Under the pieces are notes generated by a model that saw only the letters and a list, made by a program, of their open reading frames with translations, ran no database searches and was not told the origin of the DNA. Below are positions 33,367 to 40,840 of a stretch of DNA of 64,000 bases, piece by piece. Position 1 is the stretch's first letter. Each line of letters starts with the position of its first letter. Position numbers and translations under genes: made by a program. Origin of the DNA: an uncultured Lachnospiraceae bacterium (GTDB lineage Bacteria; Bacillota; Clostridia; Lachnospirales; Lachnospiraceae); assembly GCA_934394565.1 (NCBI GenBank), contig CAKRQV010000002.1, positions 1 through 64,000 of the forward strand, written 5' to 3'.

Positions 33367-34548
33367 TCATTCCCAGCTGATATTGTCCGGGATATCACTC
33401 ATCTCTTCTATTTTCTGCTTTACACGCTCTTTTTCTTTTCCCTTCAGTATTCTTGGTCGGTAATCGTTCTTCTTTGTCGAAGAAGATAAACTACAGGGCA
33501 GAATCCGCACCTGGTCATCGTCAAGCAGATTACCGCCTTCAAAGGTGAAGGTCTGCTGGAAGATCATTGTATCCTTATCCGAAGGATTCCTGTTACCGCC
33601 AAAGCAGAAATTGCCAAGACTGTAGCAGATATATCGTCCATTGTACTTTTCTACCCCCTGCAGAACATGGGGATGATGTCCCAGTACAAGATCTGCACCG
33701 GCATCGATAGCCGCATGAGCTGCTGTTTTCTGGTATTCTAACGGCGCATACTGGCGCTCCTTCCCCCAGTGAAAAGAAACAATCACCAGATTGCCGCCCT
33801 CAACCTTGGCCTTTGCAACACTTTCTTTCATCTGTTCTATGGTGCTTTCCCTTTTTGACAAAAGATTGTACCCCAAAAGAGTTACCTGCAGATCTTTCAT
33901 TTTCATTGTTGCCGTGCGTTCATAGCCAAAATTTACGATTCCGGCCGCATCCAGTGCCTCAATCGTATCCGTATAGCCTTTTTCTCCATAATCCCGGCTA
34001 TGATTGTTTGCCAGATTCACCGCCTCTACAGAGCCTTCTGTCAATATATCCGCATAGGCCGCATCTGCCTTAAAATTGAAGCTTTTCTCCACAATAGTAT
34101 CAGACTCTGTCAACGTGCCCTCCATATTGGTGATTGTCAGATCATCCCCTTCAAATACGGATTTCACATCTTCCAGAAAATACGAAGCACCCCGCGCATC
34201 ATAAAAAGCATTCAGACTGGTAGCATATGCCGCTGCCTTATCTTTGCCAAGCGTGCAGTCCCCTGCTGCACTGATTGTGAGCTGCACGGTTTCCGATTGC
34301 GTCGAGGTCCCGGGCTGTTCACTCTGGCTTTCAGATCCAGCCGCCGTATGTCCGGCATCATCCGCCGGTGTTTCTCCCACGGTACTTTCCGCAGATGCCA
34401 CAGATGAGACTATTGTTTCCTTTTTATTTTCTGTGGTCTTCGCTGTTTTTTCCTGCCGTCCAATCTGTGAAACGACAGCAAGCACAAGAAGTAAAGCCAC
34501 TATCACGCTGATTTCTATCCGGGCCAGTATTTTTTTCTTTTGTTTCAT
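33367..34548 (-). CDS. CapA-family (poly-gamma-glutamate synthesis-like) metallophosphatase-fold protein
   Basis: This 393-residue protein starts with a membrane signal-anchor ('ISVIVALLLVLAVVSQIG'), then a Ser/Thr/Glu-rich linker. The CapA fold begins near residue 90: 'LTISAAGDCTLGKDKAAAYA' has the metal-binding Asp, 'NMEGTLTES' and 'NLANNHSRDYGEKGYTDTIE' have the Asn-His pair, and 'VIVSFHWGKERQYAPLEYQK' and 'GADLVLGHHPHVLQGVEKY' follow. CapA-like proteins act outside the membrane in polyglutamate capsule formation or as related phosphoesterases; no capsule genes accompany it. The frame ends at TGA 33367-33369, but 28 further sense codons follow in frame to TAA 33280-33282, suggesting a shortened C-terminus. 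Confidence 0.85.
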   Translation of the reverse strand: MKQKKKILARIEISVIVALLLVLAVVSQIGRQEKTAKTTENKKETIVSSVASAESTVGETPADDAGHTAAGSESQSEQPGTSTQSETVQLTISAAGDCTLGKDKAAAYATSLNAFYDARGASYFLEDVKSVFEGDDLTITNMEGTLTESDTIVEKSFNFKADAAYADILTEGSVEAVNLANNHSRDYGEKGYTDTIEALDAAGIVNFGYERTATMKMKDLQVTLLGYNLLSKRESTIEQMKESVAKAKVEGGNLVIVSFHWGKERQYAPLEYQKTAAHAAIDAGADLVLGHHPHVLQGVEKYNGRYICYSLGNFCFGGNRNPSDKDTMIFQQTFTFEGGNLLDDDQVRILPCSLSSSTKKNDYRPRILKGKEKERVKQKIEEMSDIPDNISWE

Positions 34549-34584
34549 CTTTTTTCATATCCTCTGTAAAATGACCGCCCATAT

Positions 34585-35094
34585 TCAGCTTTTCTTCGCC
34601 ATACGCAGCTGTTCCAGAAGCAGTTCCAGAGTCTTCTCAATACCATGACGTCCTTCGTCCACAGTAATATCTGCATATTTTTCATACAATGCACAACGTT
34701 CATCATATATCGAACGCAACGTCTGTCCATCTCTGAGCACTACACCACGGCCTTTCAGATCACCAAGTCTTCTGGTCAGTCTTTCATAAGGACATTTCAG
34801 ATAAACTACGCAGGCAATCTCTTTAAGGTGTTCCATTGCCTCACGTCCGTATACTACACTTCCTCCTGTTGCAATAACCGATTTCTCAGTTTTGATGGAT
34901 GCATTGACATCGTTTTCCACCTGTAAAAAGCCATCGATACCATCTCTGGCGATAATGTTCTTTAACAGACAGCCTTCCCGTTCCTGGATCAACAGATCAG
35001 AATCCATAAACTGATAGCCAATCTCCTTTGCCAGAATAACACCAATGGTACTCTTACCTACACCAGGCATACCGATCAATACAATATTTTTCAT
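34585..35094 (-). CDS. aroK: Shikimate kinase
   Basis: AroK phosphorylates shikimate at O3 in chorismate synthesis. The 169-residue protein starts 'MKNIVLIGMPGVGKSTIGV' with the Walker A loop; ATG 35094 is chosen because GAGGAG lies five bases ahead, while the longer frame to 35145 adds 17 basic residues. Other motifs are 'FMDSDLLIQE' (DxD), 'VIATGGSVVYG' with the GGG-like substrate loop written GGS, and 'RLGDLKGRGVVL' as lid. Position 3 of the substrate loop (Ser for Gly) is a small departure. It leads a short run with capA and the hybrid kinase, without other aro genes. Confidence 0.9.
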   Translation of the reverse strand: MKNIVLIGMPGVGKSTIGVILAKEIGYQFMDSDLLIQEREGCLLKNIIARDGIDGFLQVENDVNASIKTEKSVIATGGSVVYGREAMEHLKEIACVVYLKCPYERLTRRLGDLKGRGVVLRDGQTLRSIYDERCALYEKYADITVDEGRHGIEKTLELLLEQLRMAKKS

Positions 35095-35235
35095 TTTATC
35101 TCCTCTTTTGCATTTTTTGCGGTTTTCTCTTATGTATCTCGACAAACGAACAACATACTTCCCTCTTTCCCAGAGTCCGTATATTCTTAACTTTGATTAT
35201 AGCAAAGCACTTCTCAATATACAATAATGAACCTG

Positions 35236-35264
35236 TTGCAGCTTTTAAAAAAAAATGTTATACT
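35236..35264 (+). promoter_or_regulatory. Promoter of the DtxR-like regulator
   Basis: TTGCAG (35236-35241) and TATACT (35259-35264) are 17 bp apart on the plus strand, about 47 bp before the ATG. Confidence 0.75.
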
Positions 35265-35310
35265 ATTGGCGTTCTACAAGTAATTCGGGGGAACGATTTG
35301 GAGGAAGAAA

Positions 35311-35703
35311 ATGAAGATTCAGGAATCAGCAGAAAATTATCTTGAGACCATTCTGGTACTGCATAACCGTAAAGGGTATGTCCGTTCTACAGATATTGCC
35401 AATGAGCTTAGTTTTTCCAAACCAAGTGTCAGTGTTGCTATGAAAAATCTCCGCACAAACGACTATATCGTCATGGATGAAAATGGCTTTATATCTCTGA
35501 CAGACAAAGGCTTGAAGATTGCCTCCTCTGTCTATGAAAAGCATACCGTTCTTTCCAAATGGCTCGTATCTCTCGGTGTCGACCCGACCACCGCTGCTGA
35601 GGATGCCTGCCGTATGGAACATGTCATCAGTCAGGAGAGTTTCAACTGTCTCAAAGATCATGCAGAGAAATGCCACTTCAACGAAGTCGGTGAGAACAAA
35701 TAA
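35311..35703 (+). CDS. DtxR/MntR-family metal-dependent regulator
   Basis: This 130-residue protein has the DtxR layout: an N-terminal winged helix ('ESAENYLETILVLHNRKGYV', 'STDIANELSFSKPSVSVAM') and a dimerisation/metal domain ('DACRMEHVISQESFNCLKDH'). The Cys-x2-Glu-His and the later His residues match MntR/IdeR-type ligands for Mn(II) or Fe(II). It lacks the SH3-like third domain, so it is the short MntR-like form. It is divergent from aroK and ends at a strong terminator. No metal transporter is next to it, so its regulon lies elsewhere. Confidence 0.88.
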   Translation: MKIQESAENYLETILVLHNRKGYVRSTDIANELSFSKPSVSVAMKNLRTNDYIVMDENGFISLTDKGLKIASSVYEKHTVLSKWLVSLGVDPTTAAEDACRMEHVISQESFNCLKDHAEKCHFNEVGENK

Positions 35704-35720
35704 ATCAATTTGTCCTACAC

Positions 35721-35750
35721 AGAAAAATCCATCTTTCGATGGATTTTTCT
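35721..35750. terminator. Terminator between convergent genes
   Basis: AGAAAAATCCATC and GATGGATTTTTCT form a 13-bp perfect stem around TTTC. The plus strand continues with TTTG, and the stem itself contains a U-run. It can serve both flanking genes. Confidence 0.85.
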
Positions 35751-35777
35751 TTTGCCTAAAAAACTCACTTCTCTGTT

Positions 35778-36599
35778 TCAGCCCACCAGCCATTTATACT
35801 TCGCCACACTGTACAATGGCACAAACGGCAACAGAATCGGTGTCTTCTTCACATATTTCTGATACTCCGGATCAGCCCCATAATTCCGGTTCTGCCGAAG
35901 CTCCAGTCTTCTTGCACTGCCAAACATGATATAGACGATCGCTATATATCCCAGAAGCGCCGCCAGCCATTCCCAGAAACCATCCAGAATATTCACAGCC
36001 GACCAAAAGACGCCCGTCCATACCAGCACCTCTCCCAGATAATTCGGACAACGCACCAGTCTGTAAAGCCCCGTCCGGCAAAATGTATGCGGAGCCAGAA
36101 GCTTCGCCTTCGCCTTCTGCAGATCCGCCACAGTCTCCAGGACAATCCCACACAGCATGATCACAGCACCAACCCAGGTCACACCATCCGCGCCATAGCC
36201 ATTCTCCAGCCGGAAATACACCGGCGAAACCTGCAGCGCATACAAAAGCGCACAGCAAAACCAGATCCCGACCTTCGCACTCAGCTTCTTATCCGAGCCG
36301 TCCTTGATCTCCTTCACCATCACACGCTGATACGAAGCACTGTTTCTCTCCCTGACCAGCAGATATCCCCCAAGCCGGCATCCATACACAATCAGCAAAA
36401 GACACATCACCACCGTCGCCGGTTCCAGATCATCACGGTAGATCAAAAGCAAAACAACACCCTCCGCCGCGATCGAAAAACCATATCCCAGAGAAATAAA
36501 ATACACAAACTTCTTAAACCCAATCGAACTCACCACAAGACAGACCAGAAGCAGGATATAAAAATGCACAGTAAAACTGTCCGTAAAACCCATAGCCAA
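35778..36599 (-). CDS. Integral membrane protein, isoprenylcysteine methyltransferase/DUF1295-like
   Basis: This 273-residue membrane protein has about seven predicted helices, such as 'FYILLLVCLVVSSIGFKKFV' and 'PATVVMCLLLIVYGCRLGGY'. The C-terminal part carries 'GLYRLVRCPNYLGEVLVWTG', the RxPxYxGE-type motif shared by DUF1295, steroid reductase-like and isoprenylcysteine carboxyl methyltransferase-like proteins. A second landmark is 'ARRLELRQNRNYGADPEYQK' near the end. It could modify a lipid or reduce a membrane substrate; which one is not visible. It is transcribed alone, downstream of the 272-bp foldback element. Confidence 0.8.
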   Translation of the reverse strand: MAMGFTDSFTVHFYILLLVCLVVSSIGFKKFVYFISLGYGFSIAAEGVVLLLIYRDDLEPATVVMCLLLIVYGCRLGGYLLVRERNSASYQRVMVKEIKDGSDKKLSAKVGIWFCCALLYALQVSPVYFRLENGYGADGVTWVGAVIMLCGIVLETVADLQKAKAKLLAPHTFCRTGLYRLVRCPNYLGEVLVWTGVFWSAVNILDGFWEWLAALLGYIAIVYIMFGSARRLELRQNRNYGADPEYQKYVKKTPILLPFVPLYSVAKYKWLVG

Positions 36600-36692
36600 T
36601 ACCTCCTATACTTTATATCGTCTACCTATACATCATACACCCTTTTCCATCTTATGCCAACACAAAAAATCTATGACTACTGCCATTAAACA

Positions 36693-36964
36693 GATGAGAG
36701 CCGCCAGGCTGTCCCTGCCTGTGTATCCGGGCAAAACCGTAAAGCGAGGGCGAGCAGCTTCTTAGCTCCTGCGGTATCAAAAAAGCAGGACAGATGGCGT
36801 CTCCCAGACGACATCTGAGGGTGGTCTGAGCATCGTTTTCATCAGAAAACGGTGCGAATCCACCCGATGCCTGATTTTTTGGTAACGCAGGAGCTTAGAA
36901 GCTGCCGCCTAGGCGTCCGGTTTTGCCCGGATACACAGGCAGGGACAGCCTGGCGGCTCTCATC
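36693..36964. repeat. 272-bp foldback element with 47-bp perfect outer arms and two apical hairpins
   Basis: Left 36693-36739 (starts GATGAGAGCCGCCAGGCTGT) and right 36918-36964 are perfect reverse complements over 47 bases. An internal asymmetric region follows. The arms then pair again around CAGCTTCT-x-AGCTCCTGCG and CAAAAAA-x-CAGG, up to 36789 and 36870. The apex holds two hairpins: CAGATG/CATCTG with CGTCT/AGACG inside (36791-36817), and GGGTGG/CCACCC with CGTTTTC/GAAAACG inside (36819-36865). No reading frame fills it and no flanking direct repeat is seen. It could be a MITE-like element or a structured RNA. Confidence 0.8.
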
Positions 36965-36976
36965 GTCCGTCCTCCA

Positions 36977-37009
36977 ATCAAAGAAACCTCCACCGGAGCT
37001 TTCTTTGAT
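36977..37009. repeat. 10-bp inverted repeat downstream of the opp operon
   Basis: ATCAAAGAAA (36977-36986) and TTTCTTTGAT (37000-37009) pair, with CTCC/GGAG inside. It lies between the opp terminator and the 272-bp foldback. Confidence 0.55.
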
Positions 37010-37022
37010 ATGCTAAGGCAAC

Positions 37023-37055
37023 AAAAGAAACGGACAGCCATAAGCCATCCGTTTC
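37023..37055 (-). terminator. Terminator of the flavoprotein-opp operon
   Basis: GAAACGGA (37027-37034) and TCCGTTTC (37048-37055) form a perfect stem with an inner GGC/GCC pairing. The minus strand continues with TTTTGTT. It lies 20 bp past the oppF stop. Confidence 0.7.
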
Positions 37056-37075
37056 CCCAAAATCCATTATACAAT

Positions 37076-38026
37076 TCAGGCTTTCAAACAAGCCACCATA
37101 TGCCCGTTTCCAACATCCTTCAGCGGAATATCCCCCTTCGAACATTCCTCCGTAGCATACGGACATCTCGCCGCAAACCGGCATCCCGGCGCCGGATTGA
37201 CCGGACTCATAACCTCACCCCGCATCAGCTCATGCAACTTACCGCGGGAGGTTGCACTCGGTACCGGAATCGCCGCCAGAAGACCCTGCGTATATGGATG
37301 CAGCGGTCTTGCAAAAATCTCATCATAGGACGCCTTCTCCACACAGCATCCCATATACATAACCATGATCTCATCGGAAATATGTTTTACAACCGACAGA
37401 TCATGTGTAATAAACAGATACGACAGATTCATCTGCTCCTGCAGATCCATCAGCAGATTCAGAATCTGTGCCTGGATCGAAACATCCAGAGCAGACACCG
37501 GCTCGTCACATACCACCAGCTTCGGCTCCAGAATCAAAGCCCTGGCCACACCGATACGCTGACGACGGCCACCATCCAGCTCATGCGGATACGCATCCGC
37601 CAGACGCTGTGCCAGACCTACCGTTTCCATCATCTTATCTACACGTTCCCACATCTCCTGCTTTGACTTGCAGACACGATTGACGATCAGCGGCTCCGCG
37701 ATCAGCTGACGTACCGTCATACGGCCATTCAGACTGGAAAACGGATCCTGAAAGATCATCTGCATCTTTGGCTGTACGGCCTTGAACTCATGCTTGCCCA
37801 TCGTCGTCAGCTCCTTGCCATCAAAGACAACAGAACCAGACGTCGGCTTATTCAGCATTAAAAGTGTACGGCCCAGTGTAGACTTACCACAGCCCGACTC
37901 ACCGACAATCCCCAGCGTCTTTCCCTTTTCCAGTGTCAGGGATACCCCATCCACCGCATGCAGCTCACCGGCAGCCACGTTAAAATATTTTTTCAGATCT
38001 TTTACTTCCAGAAGCTTCTCACTCAT
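37076..38026 (-). CDS. Oligopeptide/dipeptide ABC transporter, ATP-binding protein OppF/DppF type
   Basis: This 316-residue ABC ATPase energises peptide import from the cytoplasmic face. It has Walker A 'GIVGESGCGKSTLGRTLL', the Q loop in 'MIFQDPFSSLNGRMTV', an ABC signature written 'LDGGRRQRIGVARAL' (LSGGQ-like), Walker B 'LVVCDEPVSALD' and the switch His in 'LFITHDLSVV'. The oligopeptide-specific C-terminal extension is present, with Cys residues in 'PGCRFAARCPYATEECSKG' that bind an Fe-S cluster in the Opp/Dpp family. Its start overlaps the oppD stop by four bases. It is the last gene of the operon. Confidence 0.94.
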   Translation of the reverse strand: MSEKLLEVKDLKKYFNVAAGELHAVDGVSLTLEKGKTLGIVGESGCGKSTLGRTLLMLNKPTSGSVVFDGKELTTMGKHEFKAVQPKMQMIFQDPFSSLNGRMTVRQLIAEPLIVNRVCKSKQEMWERVDKMMETVGLAQRLADAYPHELDGGRRQRIGVARALILEPKLVVCDEPVSALDVSIQAQILNLLMDLQEQMNLSYLFITHDLSVVKHISDEIMVMYMGCCVEKASYDEIFARPLHPYTQGLLAAIPVPSATSRGKLHELMRGEVMSPVNPAPGCRFAARCPYATEECSKGDIPLKDVGNGHMVACLKA

Positions 38027-39021
38027 GCCTGCACCTCACTTTCTGCTGTTCCCGGTTTGAAACGGTGACAGCGAATACAGTGTCCGTTCTTCTCATATAC
38101 CTGCGGTTTTTCCTCACAGCAGGCTTCATGGTACGGACAGCGTGGCGCAAAGGCACACCCCTTCGGCAGATTGGTCGGATCCGGTACCATGCCCTCGATC
38201 GGATGCAGACGTTTCTCATCGTCTGTCAGACTCGGGATGGAGGCGAACAATCCCTGGGTATACGGATGGTGATTCTTTGTCTTATCAAACAGATCCTCCA
38301 CCGTACCGTATTCCACAATCTCGCCGGCATAAACAACGCCAACCTTATCACTTGTCTCAGCAATAACGCCAAGATCATGTGTGATCATGATCACAGAAGT
38401 TCCGTATTTTCTCTGCAGCTCACAGATCATTGTCAGGATCTGTGCCTGGATCGTTACATCCAGCGCCGTTGTCGGCTCGTCTGCGATCAGAAGTTCCGGA
38501 TGGCAGATCAGTGCCATGGCGATCACGACACGCTGCTTCATGCCACCGGAAAACTGATACGGATACTCATTTTTACGGGTTTTCGGGATACCGACAAGCT
38601 CCAGTGTTTTTTCTACTTCTTTATCCAGCTCATCTTTGGACAGATTTTCCGTATTATGCAGATACAGTGCCTCACGGATCTGGTCTCCGACACGTACGAC
38701 CGGATTTAAGGCCGTCATCGGATCCTGAAAGATCATGGCGATCTTCTGTCCACGGACTTTTTCCATCTGTTTATCATTTAACTGTAACAGATCCTGTCCT
38801 TCATACTCCACTTTACCACCTGTCACATGACCTGTACGCTCCGGCAAAAGCCCGAGGATTGCCATAGCTGTGGTTGTTTTTCCTGCACCTGTCTCACCGA
38901 CCAGACCGATTGTCTCGCCCTTGCCAACGGAGAAGCTGAGTCCATTGACCGCATGTACTGTCTCCGCATCTGTGCGGTATTCTACCTGCAGATTTTCTAC
39001 ATTTAATAATGTTTCACCCAT
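38023..39021 (-). CDS. Oligopeptide/dipeptide ABC transporter, ATP-binding protein OppD/DppD type
   Basis: This 332-residue ABC ATPase is the partner of the preceding OppF-type subunit. Motifs are Walker A 'GLVGETGAGKTTTAMAIL', Q loop 'MIFQDPMTALNPVVRV', signature 'FSGGMKQRVVIAMAL', Walker B 'LLIADEPTTALD' and switch 'MITHDLGVIAETSD'. The C-terminal extension with 'KGCAFAPRCPYHEACCEEKP' has the family's Cys cluster. The signature motif is closer to consensus here than in OppF. A GGAGAG ribosome binding site precedes ATG 39021, 13 bp after the permease gene. Confidence 0.95.
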   Translation of the reverse strand: MGETLLNVENLQVEYRTDAETVHAVNGLSFSVGKGETIGLVGETGAGKTTTAMAILGLLPERTGHVTGGKVEYEGQDLLQLNDKQMEKVRGQKIAMIFQDPMTALNPVVRVGDQIREALYLHNTENLSKDELDKEVEKTLELVGIPKTRKNEYPYQFSGGMKQRVVIAMALICHPELLIADEPTTALDVTIQAQILTMICELQRKYGTSVIMITHDLGVIAETSDKVGVVYAGEIVEYGTVEDLFDKTKNHHPYTQGLFASIPSLTDDEKRLHPIEGMVPDPTNLPKGCAFAPRCPYHEACCEEKPQVYEKNGHCIRCHRFKPGTAESEVQA

Positions 39022-39034
39022 CGTCTCTCTCCTT

Positions 39035-39895
39035 TTAATCCTTCAGCTTCGGATCCAGTGCATCCGTCAGACCATCACCCACAAGGTTAAAGCTCAGGGC
39101 TGAAAGGATGATAAAGATACCGGGGAACAGTAACATATACGGTGCCGTAAACATATAGGCTTCCGCTTCGGATAACAGCGCACCCCATTCCGGTGATGGT
39201 GGCTGGATACCCATACCGATAAAGCTTAAACCTGCAGCGGAAAGGATCATACCGGCAATACTCATCGTTGTATTGACGATGATCGGTCCCATCGCATTCG
39301 GCAGCACATAGCGGAAAATAATACGGGCTTTTGACGTACCATAGGAACGGGCCGCTTCAATATAGTCCTCTTCCGCTACCGTCATAACGACCGAACGTAC
39401 CAGACGGACATTACCCGGAATACAGGATACCGTAATGGCAATGATCAGGTTCCTGAGGTTTGCACCCAGGGCTGCCACAACAGCCAGGGACAGTAAGATC
39501 GGAGGTACGCATAAGAATACATCCGTAATACGGCAGATGATATTATCGACAACACCGCCAAAATATCCGGCACTTGCACCAAGTACAGCGCCGACGATCA
39601 GGGCGATCAAACTCGTTGCCACACCAATGAAGAGAGAATATCTCGCACCATGGATGACACGGGCAAACAGATCACGTCCATACTCGTCTGTCCCGAACCA
39701 GTGGGCAGCACTCGGAGCTAACAGTCTCTCAGAACCAGACTGTGCGATTACCTTTTCATAGGGAACGATCAGATCCGCACAGACAGCCAGCAAAACGATC
39801 ACCGTCAGGATGATCAGACCGATAACAGCGGCTTTATTCTTGCAGAAGCGACGCCAGATTTCTTTTCTCATATGTCCTTTTCTTGTTTTATCCAC
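39035..39895 (-). CDS. Oligopeptide/dipeptide ABC transporter permease, OppC/DppC type
   Basis: This permease has six predicted helices and an N-terminal cytoplasmic stretch. The coupling motif 'EAARSYGTSKARIIFRYVLP' (EAA loop) contacts the ATPases. Other OppC marks are 'AVIGLIILTVIVLLAVCADL' and 'HWFGTDEYGRDLFARVIHGA'. A GTG start at 39893-39895 has GGAGG eight bases ahead and overlaps the end of the upstream permease gene by eight bases. The frame is also open from GTG 39904, but that start is too close to the ribosome binding site. Confidence 0.93.
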   Translation of the reverse strand: MDKTRKGHMRKEIWRRFCKNKAAVIGLIILTVIVLLAVCADLIVPYEKVIAQSGSERLLAPSAAHWFGTDEYGRDLFARVIHGARYSLFIGVATSLIALIVGAVLGASAGYFGGVVDNIICRITDVFLCVPPILLSLAVVAALGANLRNLIIAITVSCIPGNVRLVRSVVMTVAEEDYIEAARSYGTSKARIIFRYVLPNAMGPIIVNTTMSIAGMILSAAGLSFIGMGIQPPSPEWGALLSEAEAYMFTAPYMLLFPGIFIILSALSFNLVGDGLTDALDPKLKD

Positions 39896-40838
39896 GACGT
39901 CCACCTCCGTTCTTATATTTCGCCATGATTCTCGGATCGATAAAGGCGTACAGAATATCTACCAGCAGAATGATCAGGCTGAACAAAAATGCCAGAAACA
40001 GCGTAGATCCCATAACGACCGGGATATCTTTCTGACGGATCGCTGTTGTGATCAGCATGCCCATTCCCGGCATGGCGAAAACAGTCTCCGCAATGATCGC
40101 ACCGCCAAGGGAGGCGCCAAAGTTTGTACCCAGTGTTGTAACAACCGGCAGCATGGCATTTCTCATCGCATGTTTCCAGATGATACGTCTTTCAGAAGCA
40201 CCTTTGGCTTTTGCCGTCTTGATATACTCCTGTCGGATTGTCTCCAGCATGGCAGAACGGGTCAGTCGCAGGATACTTGCCGCTGATCCCGCCGCCACCG
40301 TGATGGTTGGCAGAATAAAGTGGATCAGGTCATCCGCGCCAAAGGATGGCAGGATGCGCAGCTGCAGGGCAAACCCCATGATCAGCATCAGTCCCAGCCA
40401 GAAGCCCGGGATGGAAGCAAATACAAGGGCTGTGATCACACAGAAGTGATCCAGTACGGAATATTTGCGGACAGCGGAGATAACGCCCAGCGTAATACCG
40501 ATAATTGCAGATACTGTCATGGACAGAATCGTCAGTAACAGTGTATTCGGGAATCTGGCCGCAATATCTGTAATCACCGGTTCACGGGACTGATAGGAAG
40601 TCCCAAGATCCAGATGACAGACAATACCACGGATATAATCAAAAAAGCGGAGCAGGAATGGCTGGTCATAGCCGAATTCATGATTTAATGCTGCGATATC
40701 ATCCGGAGATGCTGTCACGCCCAGAATGATCGTACCCGGATCGCCAGGTGTCAGTGACAGGATAGCAAAAACTAAAAATGCTACACCAAAAAGCACCAGG
40801 ATCATATATAACAGACGTTTTCCTATATATTTGCCCAT
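39888..40838 (-). CDS. Oligopeptide/dipeptide ABC transporter permease, OppB/DppB type
   Basis: This 316-residue permease begins 'MGKYIGKRLLYMILVLFGVA' with the family's first helix. It then shows 'FDYIRGIVCHLDLGTSYQSR' and the EAA loop 'YIKTAKAKGASERRIIWKHA', with 'MAFLIACF'-like helices beyond. It forms the channel with the OppC-type subunit. AGGAGG precedes the ATG, two bases after the binding-protein stop. The order binding protein, B, C, D, F is the canonical Opp/Dpp gene order. Confidence 0.94.
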   Translation of the reverse strand: MGKYIGKRLLYMILVLFGVAFLVFAILSLTPGDPGTIILGVTASPDDIAALNHEFGYDQPFLLRFFDYIRGIVCHLDLGTSYQSREPVITDIAARFPNTLLLTILSMTVSAIIGITLGVISAVRKYSVLDHFCVITALVFASIPGFWLGLMLIMGFALQLRILPSFGADDLIHFILPTITVAAGSAASILRLTRSAMLETIRQEYIKTAKAKGASERRIIWKHAMRNAMLPVVTTLGTNFGASLGGAIIAETVFAMPGMGMLITTAIRQKDIPVVMGSTLFLAFLFSLIILLVDILYAFIDPRIMAKYKNGGGRRG

Positions 40839-40840
40839 CT

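Noticed and set aside
33367..33369. TGA in the CapA-like gene as a selenocysteine codon
   Set aside because: No selenocysteine insertion element is apparent and CapA proteins are not known selenoproteins. A nonsense change is simpler.
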